Source of the DNA: an uncultured Kiritimatiellota bacterium
GTDB taxonomy: Bacteria; Verrucomicrobiota; Kiritimatiellia; RFP12; UBA1067
DNA: 45,309 nt
Assembly (NCBI GenBank): GCA_934643865.1
Contig: CAKUCX010000023.1
Span: forward strand, 1 to 45,309
Direction of reading: 5' to 3'
This document shows, piece after piece, positions 1 through 7,935 of this stretch. Positions within the stretch are counted from its first letter, which is position 1; each line of letters begins with the position of its first letter. A program made the position numbers and the translations under genes. The notes below the pieces were generated by a model. That model worked only from the letters and a program-made list of their open reading frames with translations. It did not search any database and had not been told where the DNA came from.

Positions 1-12
1 CCCGTGCGCGCG

Positions 13-160
13 GCGCGCCGGGGACGTCGCGCCCTACCATGGGGTGCGGTGGTGGGGCATGGTAGGGGCCGACGTCCCCGGCGGCCCGCGTCCCCGAGGA
101 CGTCCCCTTTGGCGTCCCCTTTGGCGTCCCCTTTGGCGTCCCCGTTGGCGCGGCGCGGTG
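13..160. repeat. Intergenic repeat, copy A
   Basis: A 21-base arm at 20-40 is complementary, with few mismatches, to 59-79 across an 18-base loop, so the unit can form a hairpin. It continues into a GCGTCCCCGAGGACGT stretch and a 12-bp tandem block. The same order of elements recurs at 3246-3350, and its start recurs again at 3352-3389, on the other side of the gene at 181-3270. This indicates a dispersed intergenic repeat family; no transposase is linked to it. Confidence 0.7.
101..148. repeat. Four 12-bp tandem units
   Basis: Three identical units CGTCCCCTTTGG (101-112, 113-124, 125-136) are followed by CGTCCCCGTTGG (137-148). The related copy downstream has a single unit at 3329-3340, so copy number differs between repeat copies. 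Each unit junction creates TTGGCG, a weak -35-like hexamer, and the last one lies 18 bp before the -10 box of the following gene. Confidence 0.75.
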
Positions 161-174
161 AGATTTGGTAGACT
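145..174 (+). promoter_or_regulatory. Extended -10 promoter, predicted leaderless start
   Basis: The extended -10 is TGG followed by TAGACT at 169-174, with a weak -35 TTGGCG at 145-150 (18-bp spacer). Only six bases separate the -10 from the ATG at 181, so transcription would begin at or next to the start codon. No Shine-Dalgarno sequence fits in between. Inferred by analogy with 10419-10427 and 33444-33452. Confidence 0.6.
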
Positions 175-180
175 GGCGGC

Positions 181-3100
181 ATGAAGACGATTGTTCTTAC
201 GTTGGTGGCCGGCTGGGCCGTGGTGACGACGGGTGCGACCGCATGGCGGGACGACCTGTGGCTGGGGCGCGGCTCCTTCTGGACCGCGCGCGTGGCGGTG
301 ACGGTGGAGAACCCGACCGGCGTGGCCTGGGAGGGGAAGACCGTCGCGGTGCCCCTCGCGCAGCTGCCGCTGAAGGGCGTGCGCGTGGAGGAACTGCGCC
401 TCGTGGACGGCGCCGGCGTGCAGCTGGAGTACGGCGTGTGGGCGGCGGGGGCCACGAAGCCGCAGACGGAAGGCCCCGTGCCGGCGGCGGGGACGTTCGC
501 GATTCCCGTCGTGTGCCCCGCGAAGGGGAAGGCCGCCTACCAGATCTACTTCGGCAACCGGGAAGCGTGGGGGCTCGCGGATTTCTGGACGAAGCGTCCG
601 GCGGAGAAGGTTCCGGCGGCGGAGCGGCCCGTCGTCGCGGTCGGCGCGGTCGAACGGCTCGCGTGCCGCGAAATCGGCGCGGCGGCGGCGTGGCCGGGCG
701 CCGCGTGGCAGTACCGCGTGCCGGTGCGCGTCGCGAACTTCACGGACGCCGACGAACCGGATTCGCTGGCGTCCTTCGCCCTGCCGGAGGTCTTGCGCGC
801 GACGCGCAACGCGGCGTTCATCCTGACCCTGGACGGCAAGGAGCTGCGGACGTGCCGGCTCGGCGACCGCCTGCTCTTCGCGTGTCCGCGCCCCGCGCGG
901 AGCGTGACGACGTGCTATGCCTACGTGCGGGCGGGCGCGGCGGCGACGGCGCATGCGGCGGCGGACGACGCGGCCTTCGCGCTCGGCAGCCAGATCCCGA
1001 GCGACCAGGTGCTCGTGCAGCGGATGCGCGCGGAGGACCGCGCGTCCTTCGCGTCGCTGTTGGACGGCGCGGGCAACCTCGTGCGGAACGGCCGCTTCGG
1101 GGACGACGGCGCGGGATGGGCGCGCGGCGCGGCGAAGGGCGTGGCGCTCGCGTGCGGGACGGGCGGCGTCTTCGGGGCGGCGTGCGCGCAGACGACGGTG
1201 CCCGCCGGGGTGAGGCCGAACTGGAGCGGCTGGCGGCAGACGGTGGCGGTGGAGCCGGGGAAGGACTATTTCTACGGGGCGTTCATCCGGTGTACGGACC
1301 TTTCCGCGTCCGCCACCGTGCATGCGCACCTGCTCACGGCGCGCGGCGCCCTGGGCACGGGCGGCATGCTGAGCGCGGGGCGGGGCGTGAGCGGCACGGC
1401 GCCGTGGACGCCCGTCTTCGGCACGTTCCGCGCGCCGGCGGACACGGCCAAGGCCAGCCTGCAGCTCACGCTGAACGGCACGGGAACCGTGGCCTACGAC
1501 GGGGTGCTGCTGATGGCGTATGCGGCGGCGCGGACGGGCGACCCCGAATTCGCGCCGGTGGCGCCGGCGGGGGCGGCCCTCGGCGTGATGGCGGTCGATC
1601 CCGTGGTGAAGGTGTTCCGCGAGACGCCGGTCGAGGACCGGACGGGCGCGGCGTTCGAGGTGGCGCTCGCGCGGAACGAGACGGAGCCGCTGCAGCTCGC
1701 GGTGCGGTCCGCCCGGGGCGGCGCGGTCGAGCTTGCGGTCGAGGGCGTCCCGCTCAAGGTCGAGATCGGCCGCGTGGACGACGTGCCGGTTGACTGGCCG
1801 ACGGCGTACTACTCGTGTACGACGCCCGAGTGGGAGCTGCGCTTCCCGCGCAACGGGGGGCAGAGCGACGGCTGGAGCGGCTGGTGGCCCGACCCCATCG
1901 TGCCGACCGCCTGCGGCACGCTCGTGCCGAACCGGACGCAGGCGTTCTGGGTCAACGTCTCGGCGGACGCCCAGACGAAGGCCGGCACCTACCGCGGGCG
2001 GCTCGTCTGGAAGCTGGACGGCGCGGTCGTGCGCACGGATCCCCTCGCCGTGAAGGTGTGGAACTTCGCGCTGCCCGCGCGTCCGTCGTTCCCCGCCGTC
2101 TACGATCTGCGCCTGGGGAGCCGTTACTGGAAGGCGCTGGGCGCGACGGCGGACGAACGGCGCGAGAAGCTGTGGGCGTTCATGGCCGCGAAGAAGGCGT
2201 GCCCGGACAGCCTCGGCGACGTGACGTTCAGGAAGGCGGCGGACGGCACCGTGACGGCGGACTTCGCGGACTACGACCGGCTGGCCGCCCGCTACTTCGA
2301 CCACTACAAGTTCCCGTTCTCGTATGCGCCCCGCGCCTTCTACTGCTTCGGGTGGGCCATGCCGCCGAAACCGTTCCTCGGCGAGGTGCCCTACGAGGGG
2401 ACATGGCCCTACGAGGGGGCGGACTGGACGCAGCTGCGCCCCGCCTACCGGCACGCCTACCAGCAGGCGCTGAAGCTCTACTGGGACCACATGAAGGAGA
2501 AGGGGTGGGCCGACCGCATCACGCTCTACATCTCCGACGAGCCGCACTTCTCGCGCACGAACGTCGTCCAGCAGATGATTGCCTGCTGCCGGATGATCCA
2601 CGAGGTCGATCCCGCGATCCGCATCTATTCGAGCACGTGGCGGCACTGCCCCGAATGGAACGGCGCGCTGGACGCCTGGGGCGTGGGGCACTACGGCTGC
2701 TTCCCCGTGGAGGAGATGGCGGCGCGCCAGGCGGCGGGCCAGCAGATCTGGTGGACGACCGACGGGCAGATGTGCCTCGACACGCCGTACTGCGCGGTCG
2801 AGCGCCTGCTGCCGCACTACGCGCACAAGTACGGCGCGCGGCTCTTCGAGTTCTGGGGGGCGACGTGGCTCACCTACGATCCCTGGAAGTTCGGCTGGCA
2901 CGCCTACATCCGCCAGTCCGACACGCCCGGCAAGACCTATTGGGTGCGCTACCCGGCGGGTGACGGCTACCTGATCTACCCGCCGAAGGAGGGGCTGCCG
3001 CCCGAGCCCGTCTCGACGCTGCGGATGGAGGCGTCGCGCGACGGCGTGGAGGACTTCTGCTACCTCGAACTGCTGGCGGCGCGGGCGAAGGACGATCCGC

Positions 3101-3270
3101 AGGCCGCCGCGCTCCTCGCGGAATACCGCGCCCTGGTGTCGATCCCGAACGCCGGAGGCCGCTATTCCTCGCGCATCCTCCCCGTCCCCGAGCGGCTGGG
3201 CGCCCTGCGCCGCCGCGCCGGCGATCTGCTTGCGTGCGGCGCGCAGGGGACGTCGCGCCCGACCAAGTGA
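181..3270 (+). CDS. Exported GH123/DUF4091-type glycosidase
   Basis: 1029 residues beginning with a typical Sec signal peptide (about residues 1-19). The first 500 residues look like beta-sandwich accessory domains. The C-terminal half (about 630-1000) resembles the DUF4091/GH123 TIM-barrel family. It carries the strand motif YISDEP, whose adjacent D786-E787 fit the Asp-Glu pair used in substrate-assisted hydrolysis by GH123 N-acetyl-beta-galactosaminidases. The DUF4091 end with the RMEASRDGVEDFCYLELL motif is clear. The role is therefore probably removal of N-acetylhexosamine from host or microbial glycans outside the cytoplasm; the exact substrate is inference. The ATG at 181 is chosen because it starts the signal peptide and follows an extended -10 by six bases. 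The last nine residues and the stop codon are encoded by the flanking intergenic repeat. Confidence 0.85.
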   Translation: MKTIVLTLVAGWAVVTTGATAWRDDLWLGRGSFWTARVAVTVENPTGVAWEGKTVAVPLAQLPLKGVRVEELRLVDGAGVQLEYGVWAAGATKPQTEGPVPAAGTFAIPVVCPAKGKAAYQIYFGNREAWGLADFWTKRPAEKVPAAERPVVAVGAVERLACREIGAAAAWPGAAWQYRVPVRVANFTDADEPDSLASFALPEVLRATRNAAFILTLDGKELRTCRLGDRLLFACPRPARSVTTCYAYVRAGAAATAHAAADDAAFALGSQIPSDQVLVQRMRAEDRASFASLLDGAGNLVRNGRFGDDGAGWARGAAKGVALACGTGGVFGAACAQTTVPAGVRPNWSGWRQTVAVEPGKDYFYGAFIRCTDLSASATVHAHLLTARGALGTGGMLSAGRGVSGTAPWTPVFGTFRAPADTAKASLQLTLNGTGTVAYDGVLLMAYAAARTGDPEFAPVAPAGAALGVMAVDPVVKVFRETPVEDRTGAAFEVALARNETEPLQLAVRSARGGAVELAVEGVPLKVEIGRVDDVPVDWPTAYYSCTTPEWELRFPRNGGQSDGWSGWWPDPIVPTACGTLVPNRTQAFWVNVSADAQTKAGTYRGRLVWKLDGAVVRTDPLAVKVWNFALPARPSFPAVYDLRLGSRYWKALGATADERREKLWAFMAAKKACPDSLGDVTFRKAADGTVTADFADYDRLAARYFDHYKFPFSYAPRAFYCFGWAMPPKPFLGEVPYEGTWPYEGADWTQLRPAYRHAYQQALKLYWDHMKEKGWADRITLYISDEPHFSRTNVVQQMIACCRMIHEVDPAIRIYSSTWRHCPEWNGALDAWGVGHYGCFPVEEMAARQAAGQQIWWTTDGQMCLDTPYCAVERLLPHYAHKYGARLFEFWGATWLTYDPWKFGWHAYIRQSDTPGKTYWVRYPAGDGYLIYPPKEGLPPEPVSTLRMEASRDGVEDFCYLELLAARAKDDPQAAALLAEYRALVSIPNAGGRYSSRILPVPERLGALRRRAGDLLACGAQGTSRPTK

Positions 3271-3389
3271 CGCGCGGTGGTGGGGCGTGGTAGGGGCCGA
3301 CGTCCCCGGCGGCCTGCGTCCCCGAGGACGTTCCCGTTGGCGCGGCGCGCCGGGGACGTCGCGCCCGACCATGGGCGCGCGGCGGGGCC
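3246..3389. repeat. Intergenic repeat, copies B and partial C
   Basis: Arms at 3246-3265 and 3288-3307 reproduce the hairpin of copy A, followed by the same GCGTCCCCGAGGACG tail, one 12-bp unit (3329-3340) and a GGCGCGGCGCG block. A further copy starts at 3352-3372 and is cut where the 3390-3426 palindrome begins. The stop codon of the upstream gene (3268-3270) is inside copy B. Confidence 0.7.
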
Positions 3390-3426
3390 GACCTCCAAAA
3401 TTAGGTCTGACCTGATTTTGGAGGTC
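3390..3426. repeat. 37-bp near-perfect palindrome
   Basis: GACCTCCAAAAT (3390-3401) is exactly complementary to ATTTTGGAGGTC (3415-3426). Inside them AGGTC (3403-3407) pairs with GACCT (3409-3413) around a single T. The only imperfect position, 3402/3414, would be a U-G wobble in RNA. It is AT-rich, unlike its surroundings, and lies about 30 bp upstream of the next promoter. No T-run follows, so an intrinsic terminator is unlikely. It could be a binding site or a copy of a palindromic repeat family; only one copy is in this window. Confidence 0.7.
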
Positions 3427-3458
3427 TTCAGAAAGTTGACTGCCAATGCAAATTGCAA

Positions 3459-3487
3459 TTGACGGGGGGGGGGGGGTATTGTAAAAT
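3459..3487 (+). promoter_or_regulatory. Promoter with G13 spacer, candidate phase-variable
   Basis: The -35 is TTGACG (3459-3464, five of six consensus) and the -10 is TAAAAT (3482-3487, five of six). The spacer is exactly 17 bp and 12 of its bases belong to a run of 13 G. Loss or gain of G residues would alter -35/-10 spacing and so transcription of the downstream surface protein. The -10 ends ten bases before the ATG at 3498, so the leader is absent or very short. Confidence 0.7.
3464..3476. repeat. Homopolymeric run of 13 G
   Basis: Thirteen consecutive G between -35 and -10 elements; by far the longest homopolymer I noticed in the window. Length may vary between cells, and it is also a difficult tract to sequence accurately. 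Confidence 0.9.
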
Positions 3488-3497
3488 AATGGCCATC

Positions 3498-6092
3498 ATG
3501 AGAAATTTTTACTTTCCCCTTTCCGCCGTCGTCCTTCTCGCGTTCGCCGCAGGCGCGCGGGCGGCCGATGCGATCGTCTTGAACGTGACGGGCGACCAGA
3601 CGCTTGCCGCCGCGCTGACGGCGTACAATGCCGCAAACGGGACGGCATACGTCGACACGGACGGCGGCGCGTCGCTGGGCACCGCCGACATCGAGGTGCG
3701 CGGCGACGGCGTGCTGATGTTCTCCACGGCCTTGGACAGGTGGACGGGCAACCTGTTCGTGAAGGAGGGCGCGACCGTCCATGCCGCAAGCGACGAGGCG
3801 AACTACGCGAGCGTGCTGGGCGCGGGCGTCTCGGGGACGACGACGAACGGGCAGGTGTTCGTCGCGTCGGGGGCGTCGCTCCGGATCCGGACGGCGGCGT
3901 CCCAAAACGAGGTGTCCCAAAACGAAAGAAAACTGGCGCGCCCCGTCCATCTCGCGGGCGTCGGCGTCGGCGGCAAGGGCGCGCTGCAGCTGGCCTCTGC
4001 GGGAAACTTCCGCGCCGCCTTTCCGCGCACCATCCTCCTCGACGCGGACGCGCAGCTCAGCCGCCTCGACAACGGCGACACGGTGGGCGAGATGGTCATG
4101 CACAATTCGACCGACCTTGTCCTCAACGGCCATATACTGACGCTTGCGAAGGCGGGCAAGCCCTTGAAGGTCTATATCGAGAACATCCGCATTCTGGCGC
4201 CAGACGCGGCGGGCGGGCTTGCCGTGACGGACGGCTGCCAGTTCGTCATGCGCCCGAACACGAGGTGGGAAGGGGGCGCGAACAATGCCGTCCGGATCGA
4301 AGGGGCGGGCAAGCTGTCCCTCCAGGCTGATTTCCCGCGTGCCCCCTGGACGCTCGTCTACAACACGACGCAGAGGTTTGAACCCGAAAGCTACCAGGAC
4401 TGGCCTGACCGCGATGCGTCCGGCACGGTGCGTTGCTGGTCCGGCCCCGCGCAGCTTCTGAAGGACTTCCGCTGCATCGACAACTCGACCGCTCTCTATC
4501 AGGTCGGCTTTCGCGGCAAGGTGACGGGGCCGGGGGGCATCTGCGTCGCCGACACCTCCTCCGCCGACCGCCCGAAGTGGTTCCACCTCGTCTCGGGCGA
4601 AAACGACTTCACGGGCGGCTTCGCGGCGACGAACGTCCTCGTGCGCCTCGGCGCGCCGACGGCGGTGCCGAGCGGGGCGGCCGCCGGGCCGATGGCGCTG
4701 AAGAACTGCGACGTCGACTTCAACTACGATGTGTCCGCAGGCGGCTTCGCCTTTCCCGCGACGACGTTCGAGGGCGCCGGCGTCTTCCATTCGATGCTGT
4801 ATGACGTCGCCGCCCGCCCCCATGCCGGCACGTTCGCGTCGCTCGTCAAGACGGGGGCGGGGACGCTTGCGCTCAAGGTCCGTCTCGACGGGGGCGCGCT
4901 TGACATCCGTGAGGGCTGCGTCCGCTTCGCCGACATCGTGCCGGACGGCGTGATCTTCGGCCAGTCCGGAAAGTTCACATGCTATCAAAATCCGTTTACG
5001 GCTACCGACGCCACCACGGACATCGGCTGGGGCAAGAAGCCGCTGAAGGAGGTTGCGCCGTACATCCTCTACACGAACACGACGACGACGGCGCTGTCGA
5101 TCTTCTCCTTCCCGCATGGACGCTACGACGGCGTGGGGAACCTCTGGGGTGAAAAGTTCTACCAGAGGCTCAGCACCTACGCGGGCTGGCTGTGGAACAC
5201 GTCTGCCGAGACGAAGACGCTCAAGGTCGTCTGCACCCTGAACGCCTACGTGCGCCTCACAATCGGGGAGGCGCTCTACACGACGGCGGAGCCCTCGCGC
5301 TGGATGAATCCGGGCGACCTCGTCAATCCGAAGGGGGTCTGGACGGTGAGCGTCCCCCCGGGCGCGAACCGCTTTGAGGTGCGGGTCTATGATCGCTACG
5401 GGATACCCGGCAAGACGGAAACGAACAATGCGACGGGGGAGCCGCATTTCTTCTGCTACGGCAACGTCTGCACGAACGGGCTTGCGAACTGGGACGACGT
5501 CCACGGCCTTGCGTGGAGCGAAAACCTGTCTTCGGTTGACTTGAACGACTTCCACCGCTTCGAGGACGCGCACGGCGGGCTGAAGCTCACGTGGGAGGAG
5601 GACGGCAGGGGCGGGGCGGCGGCGGCCCACTGCCTCGACGCGCTTTCGGGCGCGGGCACGCTTGACCTCGCCAACAACGCCCTCACGGTCCGCGCGCCCT
5701 CCGCGTCGGACTTCCCGTGCCTTTCGGCGAAGGGTGCGATGCTCAATCTGGGCGGGCAGGAGGCGACGACCCACCGGCTCGACGGTTTCGTGACGGCGAC
5801 GAACGGCGTGCTCGTCCTCGACGGCGACTGGACGCTCGCCAAGGCCGAGGTGCAGGACCCCGACGCCGTTTCGGCGGGAATCGCCTTTTCCGGCGCGTCG
5901 CGCCTCGTCCTCTCCGAGGCGGAGCAGCGGGAGCTTTCGGACGAGATGCCGGCGGGCGGCTATCTGCTTGCGACGGGCGTCACGGGCTGCCCGAGGTTCA
6001 GCAAGGCGGCCGACGCCAAGATCGCACTCTTCGCCAGGGACGGGCATCTCATCCTGGGGCGGAATCCCGGGACGATGGTGATCGTCCGCTGA
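3498..6092 (+). CDS. Large secreted protein, autotransporter-type beta-strand repeats
   Basis: 864 residues with a signal peptide (about 1-22, ending ARA) and a long beta-rich body. Around residues 450-480 the stretch LVKTGAGTLAL followed by GGALDIREGCVRF matches the autotransporter-associated beta-strand repeat, so an extended beta-helix passenger-like fold is likely. There is no recognisable C-terminal translocator barrel; the chain ends PGTMVIVR. A surface or secreted structural or adhesive role is inferred; no enzymatic motif was seen. In-frame ATGs also exist at 3489 and 3453. The latter would place the G-run inside the coding region, but 3498 starts the signal peptide cleanly and lies downstream of a good promoter. 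Residues 135-144 contain an AT-rich SQNEV/SQNER duplication. Confidence 0.75.
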   Translation: MRNFYFPLSAVVLLAFAAGARAADAIVLNVTGDQTLAAALTAYNAANGTAYVDTDGGASLGTADIEVRGDGVLMFSTALDRWTGNLFVKEGATVHAASDEANYASVLGAGVSGTTTNGQVFVASGASLRIRTAASQNEVSQNERKLARPVHLAGVGVGGKGALQLASAGNFRAAFPRTILLDADAQLSRLDNGDTVGEMVMHNSTDLVLNGHILTLAKAGKPLKVYIENIRILAPDAAGGLAVTDGCQFVMRPNTRWEGGANNAVRIEGAGKLSLQADFPRAPWTLVYNTTQRFEPESYQDWPDRDASGTVRCWSGPAQLLKDFRCIDNSTALYQVGFRGKVTGPGGICVADTSSADRPKWFHLVSGENDFTGGFAATNVLVRLGAPTAVPSGAAAGPMALKNCDVDFNYDVSAGGFAFPATTFEGAGVFHSMLYDVAARPHAGTFASLVKTGAGTLALKVRLDGGALDIREGCVRFADIVPDGVIFGQSGKFTCYQNPFTATDATTDIGWGKKPLKEVAPYILYTNTTTTALSIFSFPHGRYDGVGNLWGEKFYQRLSTYAGWLWNTSAETKTLKVVCTLNAYVRLTIGEALYTTAEPSRWMNPGDLVNPKGVWTVSVPPGANRFEVRVYDRYGIPGKTETNNATGEPHFFCYGNVCTNGLANWDDVHGLAWSENLSSVDLNDFHRFEDAHGGLKLTWEEDGRGGAAAAHCLDALSGAGTLDLANNALTVRAPSASDFPCLSAKGAMLNLGGQEATTHRLDGFVTATNGVLVLDGDWTLAKAEVQDPDAVSAGIAFSGASRLVLSEAEQRELSDEMPAGGYLLATGVTGCPRFSKAADAKIALFARDGHLILGRNPGTMVIVR
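3899..3925. repeat. Two-copy 12-bp repeat at 15-bp period, in frame
   Basis: GTCCCAAAACGA occurs at 3899-3910 and 3914-3925. The period is five codons and encodes SQNEV then SQNER at residues 135-144 of the secreted protein. The stretch is A-rich compared with the flanking GC-rich gene, suggesting an inserted or expanded element. Confidence 0.8.
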
Positions 6093-6144
6093 GGCCGCCG
6101 TGCGGCGCGCGTCTGGCCGGGACGCCGCCGGGATCGCGGGAATG

Positions 6145-6153
6145 TGGTATAAT
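6145..6153 (+). promoter_or_regulatory. Extended -10 (TGG-TATAAT)
   Basis: A perfect TATAAT at 6148-6153 preceded by TGG. Seven bases downstream is an in-frame ATG at 6161, the spacing seen at the predicted leaderless genes. However, GAGGAG at 6175-6180 sits just before the ATG at 6185, so this message may instead have a leader of about 25 bases. Confidence 0.7.
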
Positions 6154-6184
6154 CGCGCGCATGGCGGCAACGATGAGGAGTAAA

Positions 6185-7933
6185 ATGAAAACGAGATGGA
6201 TGCTCGGCGCGCTTGCGTCGATGATGGCGGGGGCGGCCGTGTTCGGCATGCCCGAGGGCGAGAAGACGAACATCTGGCCGGCGGGGAAGATGCCCGACGC
6301 GCAGAGCCACCAGATCGCGGCGACGGTCGCCGAGACGAAGGCGCCGGGCTTCGACCCCGCCCGGAACCGCGCGCCGCACCTGCAGTGGTATCCCGCGCCG
6401 AACCCGGCGAAGAAGACGGGCGCGTGCATGATCGTCCTCTCCGGCGGCGGCTACGGCTGCTGCTGCGACATCCCGGCGTTCGAGCCGCTTGTCCAGAAGC
6501 TTCTCGACGCGGGCATCGCCTGCGTGAACCTCACCTACCGCACGCCGCGCCCGAAGGGGCTGCCGATCTACCAGACGGCGTGGGAGGACGGCCAGCGCGC
6601 CGTGCGCCTCGTGCGCAGCCTCGCGAAGGCGCGCGGCTACGACCCCGAGAAGATCGGCGTGATGGGCTGCTCGGCCGGCTCGCACCTTTCCGTCATGCTC
6701 GCGACGAGCGCGCTCACGCCCGCCTACGCGCCCATCGACGATCTCGACAAGCTGCCGTGCCACGTCAACTGGGCGATTCCGATGTGCCCGGCCTACGTGC
6801 TGACGGACGGCCTGACGGACGCGAACAAGACGCAGGGCGAAGGGCCGGGCGTGAAGCTGAACCCGTCCTTCGCGTTCGACGCGAAGACCTGCCCGATGTG
6901 TTTCTTCCACGGCGGGAAGGACCCCTACTCGCCAATCGGCTCCACCCAGATCTACCGCCAGCTGCGCCGCATGGGGATCCCCGCCGAGCTGCACCTCGAC
7001 GCGGACCGCGGGCACGGGGTCGTTGACGCGGGGAAGTTCGAGCGCGCGCTGGAGTTCATGCGCCAGATGGGCTACCTCGGCAAGCTGGAGCGCAACCAGA
7101 GCGAGAGCCACCGCTGGCATCCGGACGGCACGCTGCGCACGGAGAAGGAGATGCTCTGGCCGGCGGGCAAGATGCCCGACCGCCAGCCGAACCAGACCTA
7201 CGAGCCCTACCTCGTGTGGTACATCCCCGAGAAGCCCACGACGAAGGCGATTCAGGTGATCGTCGCGGGCGGCGGCTACGGGTTCTGCAACTACGTGGGC
7301 GAGGCGGAGCCCGTCGCCTACTACCTCAACCAGAAGGGCATGACGGCCGTTGCCGTGAAGTACCGCTGCCCGCGCCCGCAGAAGGGGCCCAAGCACCTCT
7401 CCGCCTGGCAGGACGCGCAGCGCGCGATCCGCATGGTACGCGCCGAGGCGCCCGCGCGCGGCCTCGATCCGAACCGCATCGGCATCATGGGCTTCTCGGC
7501 GGGCGGTCACCTCACGCTCATGGCCGCGACGAACGCGAAGACGCCCGCCTACGCGCCCGTCGACGAGATCGACAAGCTTCCCTGCACGCTCCAGTGGGCG
7601 TGCCCGATCTACCCCGCCTATGCGCTCACGGACGGCGCGGACCGGCCGAACACGACGGGCGGCAACGACGATTCCGCCGTCCCCGTCCCCGAGTTCGCGT
7701 TCGACGACGACACGCCGCCCATGTGCTTTGTCCACGGCGACGCGGACGGCTATGCGTCGATGGCGTCGGTCAAGGTCTGGGAGAAGCTGCGCCGCATGGG
7801 CCGCCAGAGCGACCTCCACACGCTCGCCACGCGCGGCCACTGCTTCCAGATGAGCGCCGCGCCCGGCACGGGCAGCTTCACCTGGCTCGACCGGATCTGG
7901 GAGTTCCTGGGCAGGAAGGGACTGAATAAGTGA
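6185..7933 (+). CDS. Exported tandem alpha/beta-hydrolase (double esterase)
   Basis: 582 residues with a signal peptide and two complete alpha/beta-hydrolase domains of the acetyl-esterase/BD-FAE type. Domain 1 (about 25-295) has the nucleophile elbow GCSAGS (Ser163), acid Asp246 in HGGKD and base His277 in RGHG. Domain 2 (about 315-580) repeats the layout with GFSAGG (Ser438), Asp521 and His552. Each domain opens with the same WPAGKMPD phrase, which points to an internal duplication. Both triads look intact, so both may be active, probably removing acetyl or acyl groups from plant or host polysaccharide in the periplasm or outside. Start: ATG 6185 has GAGGAG four bases upstream; ATG 6161 (eight residues longer) would be a leaderless alternative seven bases after TATAAT. 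Confidence 0.85.
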   Translation: MKTRWMLGALASMMAGAAVFGMPEGEKTNIWPAGKMPDAQSHQIAATVAETKAPGFDPARNRAPHLQWYPAPNPAKKTGACMIVLSGGGYGCCCDIPAFEPLVQKLLDAGIACVNLTYRTPRPKGLPIYQTAWEDGQRAVRLVRSLAKARGYDPEKIGVMGCSAGSHLSVMLATSALTPAYAPIDDLDKLPCHVNWAIPMCPAYVLTDGLTDANKTQGEGPGVKLNPSFAFDAKTCPMCFFHGGKDPYSPIGSTQIYRQLRRMGIPAELHLDADRGHGVVDAGKFERALEFMRQMGYLGKLERNQSESHRWHPDGTLRTEKEMLWPAGKMPDRQPNQTYEPYLVWYIPEKPTTKAIQVIVAGGGYGFCNYVGEAEPVAYYLNQKGMTAVAVKYRCPRPQKGPKHLSAWQDAQRAIRMVRAEAPARGLDPNRIGIMGFSAGGHLTLMAATNAKTPAYAPVDEIDKLPCTLQWACPIYPAYALTDGADRPNTTGGNDDSAVPVPEFAFDDDTPPMCFVHGDADGYASMASVKVWEKLRRMGRQSDLHTLATRGHCFQMSAAPGTGSFTWLDRIWEFLGRKGLNK

Positions 7934-7935
7934 TG

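Noticed and set aside
34..3372. Reverse-strand frame of 1112 codons opposite the first gene
   Set aside because: Its ends lie in the intergenic repeat, and its composition is that of a shadow frame.
3390..3426. Intrinsic terminator of the first gene
   Set aside because: Strong hairpin, but no T-run follows and it lies 120 bases past the stop beyond two repeat copies; kept as a palindrome of unknown role.
3453..3497. Earlier start of the secreted protein at 3453
   Set aside because: It would translate the G run as a Gly stretch ahead of a normal signal peptide, and lies upstream of the -10 box.
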